A DNA stretch of 64,000 bases from Pseudomonas sp. Root562 (GTDB lineage: Bacteria; Pseudomonadota; Gammaproteobacteria; Pseudomonadales; Pseudomonadaceae), in contig NZ_LMGK01000001.1 in the NCBI RefSeq assembly GCF_001427125.1, positions 141,820-205,819 on the forward strand, in the 5' to 3' direction. The notes beneath the pieces are model-generated. The model did not search any database. It saw only the letters and a list, made by a program, of their open reading frames with translations, and was not told where the DNA came from. Below, piece after piece: positions 61,378 through 64,000 of the stretch (the stretch's first letter is position 1; every line of letters starts with the position of its first letter). The position numbers and the translations under genes are program-made.

Positions 61378-62814
61378 CTAGCCCTCATCCCCCTCATCAT
61401 CATCCCCGCCATCGACCTTCATGCCCAATTCCTTGATTTTGCGCGTCAGGGTGTTGCGCCCCCAACCCAGCAATACGGCGGCATCACGGCGACGGCCAGC
61501 GGTGTGTTTGAGGGCTGTTTCGATCATGATGCGCTCGAAGGCCGGAACGGCGCTGTCGAGCAGGCTCGACTGACCGCGTGCCAATGCCTGGTCGGCCCAC
61601 TGGCGCAGTGCTTGCTCCCAGTTGGTCACTGGCGCCGAATCCTGCGGCAGGCTCAGCAGCTCAGGTGGCAGGTCGCCGATATGCACTTCGCGGCCCGAAG
61701 CCATGACCGTGATCCAGCGGCAAGTGTTCTCCAGCTGACGCACGTTGCCCGGCCACGGCAGATTCTTCAGGTATTCCTCGGTTTCGCTCTTGAGCAGCTT
61801 TGGTTCCACGGCAAGTTCTTGCGCGGCACGGCTGAGGAAGTGCTTGGCCAGGGTCGGGATGTCTTCGCGGCGGTCCGACAGGCGCGGGATATGGATGCGG
61901 ATTACATTGAGGCGGTGGAACAAGTCCTCACGGAATTTCCCGGCGTGCACCAGGGTTTCCAGATTCTGGTGAGTGGCGGCGATGATGCGCACATCAACCT
62001 TGACCGGCACATGACCGCCAACGCGATAGAACTCGCCATCGGCCAGTACGCGCAGCAAGCGGGTCTGGGTGTCGGCCGGCATGTCGCCGATTTCATCGAG
62101 GAACAGCGTGCCGCCATCAGCCTGCTCGAAGCGGCCGCGACGCAGGTTGGCGGCGCCGGTGAACGCGCCTTTCTCATGACCGAACAGTTCCGACTCCATC
62201 AGGTCTTTCGGGATCGCCGCCATGTTCAGCGCAATGAACGGCGATGCCGCACGAGGGCTGTGACGATGCAGGGCGTGGGCCACCAGTTCCTTGCCGGTAC
62301 CCGACTCGCCGTTGATCAACACAGTGATGTTGGAGTGGCTCAAGCGGCCGATGGCGCGAAACACTTCCTGCATCGCCGGTGCTTCGCCGATGATTTCCGG
62401 GGTGCGGGTCAGGGTCGGAGCGACTTCCAGGCCTTGTTGCTCCTGGGCGTGCTGGTTGGCGCGCTTGACCAGGGAGACGGCTTCATCGACATCGAACGGC
62501 TTGGGCAGGTACTCGAAGGCACCGCCCTGGTAGGACGCGACAGCGCTGTCCAGATCGGAGTGCGCGGTCATGATGATCACTGGCAGCCGCGGGTGCTGTT
62601 CGCGAATCCGCGCCAGAAGGTCCAGGCCACTGGCGCCGGGCATGCGGATGTCGGAGATGATCACGTCCGGCTGCTGGCGCGCCAGGCGGCTCATCACGCC
62701 ATCGGCGCTGTCAAAGCTCTGCGTGGTCATGCCTTCCTGTTGCAAGGCTTTTTCCAGGACCCAACGGATAGAACGGTCGTCATCGACGATCCACACGGTT
62801 TCACTACGGCTCAT
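61378..62814 (-). CDS. ntrC: Nitrogen regulator NtrC, sigma-54 activator
   Basis: 478 residues. Receiver domain with acidic pocket (VWIVDDDRS) and phosphoacceptor Asp54 ([10 protein letters not shown]); AAA+ domain with Walker A GESGTGKE and the sigma-54 loop GAFTGA; Fis-type HTH at the end ([20 protein letters not shown]). Activates RpoN promoters under nitrogen limitation, probably including nrsZ and perhaps the gabP-like gene here. Overlaps ntrB by 4 bases. Confidence 0.97.
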   Translation of the reverse strand: MSRSETVWIVDDDRSIRWVLEKALQQEGMTTQSFDSADGVMSRLARQQPDVIISDIRMPGASGLDLLARIREQHPRLPVIIMTAHSDLDSAVASYQGGAFEYLPKPFDVDEAVSLVKRANQHAQEQQGLEVAPTLTRTPEIIGEAPAMQEVFRAIGRLSHSNITVLINGESGTGKELVAHALHRHSPRAASPFIALNMAAIPKDLMESELFGHEKGAFTGAANLRRGRFEQADGGTLFLDEIGDMPADTQTRLLRVLADGEFYRVGGHVPVKVDVRIIAATHQNLETLVHAGKFREDLFHRLNVIRIHIPRLSDRREDIPTLAKHFLSRAAQELAVEPKLLKSETEEYLKNLPWPGNVRQLENTCRWITVMASGREVHIGDLPPELLSLPQDSAPVTNWEQALRQWADQALARGQSSLLDSAVPAFERIMIETALKHTAGRRRDAAVLLGWGRNTLTRKIKELGMKVDGGDDDEGDEG

Positions 62815-63896
62815 GTCGATGTGGCTCCTTGTTCCAGTGGCAGAAAGATCGAGAACGTGGTGTGGCCGGGGTGGCTGTCACACTCGATCAGGCCCTGGTG
62901 CTGGCTGATGATGTTCTGGGTAATGGCCAGGCCCAGCCCGGTACCGTCCGGACGGCCGCTGACCATGGGGAAGAAAATGGTTTCCTGAAGCTCCGCAGGG
63001 ATGCCCGGGCCGTTGTCGATGATTTCGATCTTGGTCACCAGGCGATGGCGCACGTGACCGATGGTGAACTGACGCATGGCACGGGTACGCAGGCTGATGC
63101 GGCCCAGGCGCAGCTCGTTCTGGCTACTGATGGCCTGCATTGCGTTACGCACAATGTTCAGCACGGCCTGGATCATTTGTTCGCGGTCGATCAGCACGTC
63201 GGGGATGCTTGGGTCATAGTCGCGCACCAATGTGATGCAGCCTTGGCTTTCGGCCTCGACCAGATGGCAGACGCGCTCCAGAACTTCGTGGACGTTGCAC
63301 ATGGCCAGCGAGGGCAGCTTGTTGGAACCGAGCATGCGATCGACCAGGTTTCGCAGGCGGTCAGCTTCCTCGATGATCACATTGGTGTAATCGCGCAGGC
63401 TTTCTTCCGGCAGTTCGCGGGCCAGCAATTGCGCCGCGCCACGAATGCCGCCCAGCGGATTCTTGATTTCGTGGGCCAGGCCGCGCACCAGCATCTTGCT
63501 GGTTTCCTGCTTCGACAGTTGCGCCTCTTCCTTGGTGATGCGCAGCAGGCGATCGCGGGGATGTACCTCGAGCAGTAATAACGTATCGCCATTGCTGAGG
63601 ATCGGTGTGACCGCGTAATCGACCGTCAGGGTCTGGCCGGTGAGGGCGGTGAGCATCGCTTCGCGCTTGGTGAACGGGTGCGCCTGCTGCACGGCCTGAC
63701 GCAACGAATTGAGCGCCTCGGTGGATTCGGTGAACAACTCGCTGATGAACTGCCCATGGCTGCGCTGGCCGCTGATGGCCAGCAGCATTTCCGCCGCCGG
63801 GTTCATGTACTCAAGGCGCAATTCGGCATCGAGCAGGATGGTCGCGGTGGTGAGGTTGTCGAGTAGCAAACGGTGGAGTGCGTCGCTAATGGTCAT
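62811..63896 (-). CDS. ntrB: Nitrogen sensor histidine kinase/phosphatase NtrB
   Basis: 361 residues. N-terminal PAS domain (ILLDAELRLEYMNPAAEMLL), phosphoacceptor His in LAHEIKNPLGGIRGAA, and ATPase motifs (NIVRNAMQAIS; IIDNGPGIP; GTGLGLAI). Phosphorylates NtrC, controlled by PII protein. The ATG at 63896 is followed upstream by 104 bases without a gene to the window edge. Confidence 0.97.
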   Translation of the reverse strand: MTISDALHRLLLDNLTTATILLDAELRLEYMNPAAEMLLAISGQRSHGQFISELFTESTEALNSLRQAVQQAHPFTKREAMLTALTGQTLTVDYAVTPILSNGDTLLLLEVHPRDRLLRITKEEAQLSKQETSKMLVRGLAHEIKNPLGGIRGAAQLLARELPEESLRDYTNVIIEEADRLRNLVDRMLGSNKLPSLAMCNVHEVLERVCHLVEAESQGCITLVRDYDPSIPDVLIDREQMIQAVLNIVRNAMQAISSQNELRLGRISLRTRAMRQFTIGHVRHRLVTKIEIIDNGPGIPAELQETIFFPMVSGRPDGTGLGLAITQNIISQHQGLIECDSHPGHTTFSIFLPLEQGATST

Positions 63897-64000
63897 CGGG
63901 ACCTCTTTTAGGGCAAAGCATGCGCAAGAAAAAAGCGCTGACGCGAGGAAAATGCAAAAACCAAACCAAGGCTCCGAAAAGAAGCGTGGATCGCCCGAAA

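Overview
The window looks like a chromosome segment of a fluorescent-group Pseudomonas: GC-rich coding sequence, a typical Pseudomonas gene order (hisBH-hisAF; gpmI-envC-ctpA-yibQ; grxC-secB-trmL-nrsZ-ntrCB), Pseudomonas-type REP elements, and tRNA genes of the expected sequence. It divides into a P2/phiCTX-like prophage (1 to about 28.2 kb) and core chromosome (28.2 to 64 kb).

Prophage. The left edge cuts a zinc-finger/Toprim replication protein. Next come early and control genes: ogr-like activator, YmfL-like regulator, Cro-like protein, divergent XRE repressor, and a small gene behind a perfect LexA box. The complete P2 late region follows in mirror order on the minus strand: D, U, T, E/E', FII, FI, tail-fibre chaperone, H, I, J, W, V, S, R, lysis genes (Rz1 nested in Rz, endolysin, holin), X, L, M, N, O. 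P and Q are divergent on the plus strand. Three sites of the form TGT-N13-ACA lie where P2 has its late promoters (PF, PV, PO/PP). All capsid, terminase and portal genes are present, so this is a whole phage and not an R-type pyocin. The integrase is not in the window and is expected to the left.

Accessory end of the prophage (23.9-28.2 kb). Between portal gene Q and a cos-like sequence lies an AT-rich, tightly overlapping three-gene operon: an unrecognised 363-residue protein, a small winged-helix-like protein, and an alpha/beta hydrolase with a C-terminal membrane anchor. This is the place where P2-like phages carry cargo such as anti-phage genes or the phiCTX cytotoxin, so the operon is the best candidate here for an undescribed (probably defence) system. 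Beyond cos lie a cluster of seven GGTTAG hexamers, an orphan membrane-protein gene, and tRNA-Thr(TGT), the presumed integration target.

Core region. In order: a methyltransferase; a HisJQMP-like amino-acid ABC transporter; a GabP-like permease behind a sigma-54 promoter; a vapBC toxin-antitoxin pair lying exactly between two copies of one terminator; two tandem paralogues; a hydrolase; a DUF1016 nuclease; a small secreted protein; a TSUP permease and a TauD-like oxygenase, also lying between two copies of one terminator; tRNA-Phe; yggX-mutY-asmA; an OFA-type MFS transporter; hisB-hisH-DUF2164-hisA-hisF; a periplasmic binding protein; a secreted trypsin-like protease; the cell-division/envelope group yibQ-ctpA-envC; gpmI; rhodanese-grxC-secB; trmL; a membrane-anchored protein; and ntrC-ntrB. 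Between trmL and ntrC is a three-module tandem repeat behind a sigma-54 promoter. Its position, length and promoter identify it as the nitrogen-regulated sRNA NrsZ.
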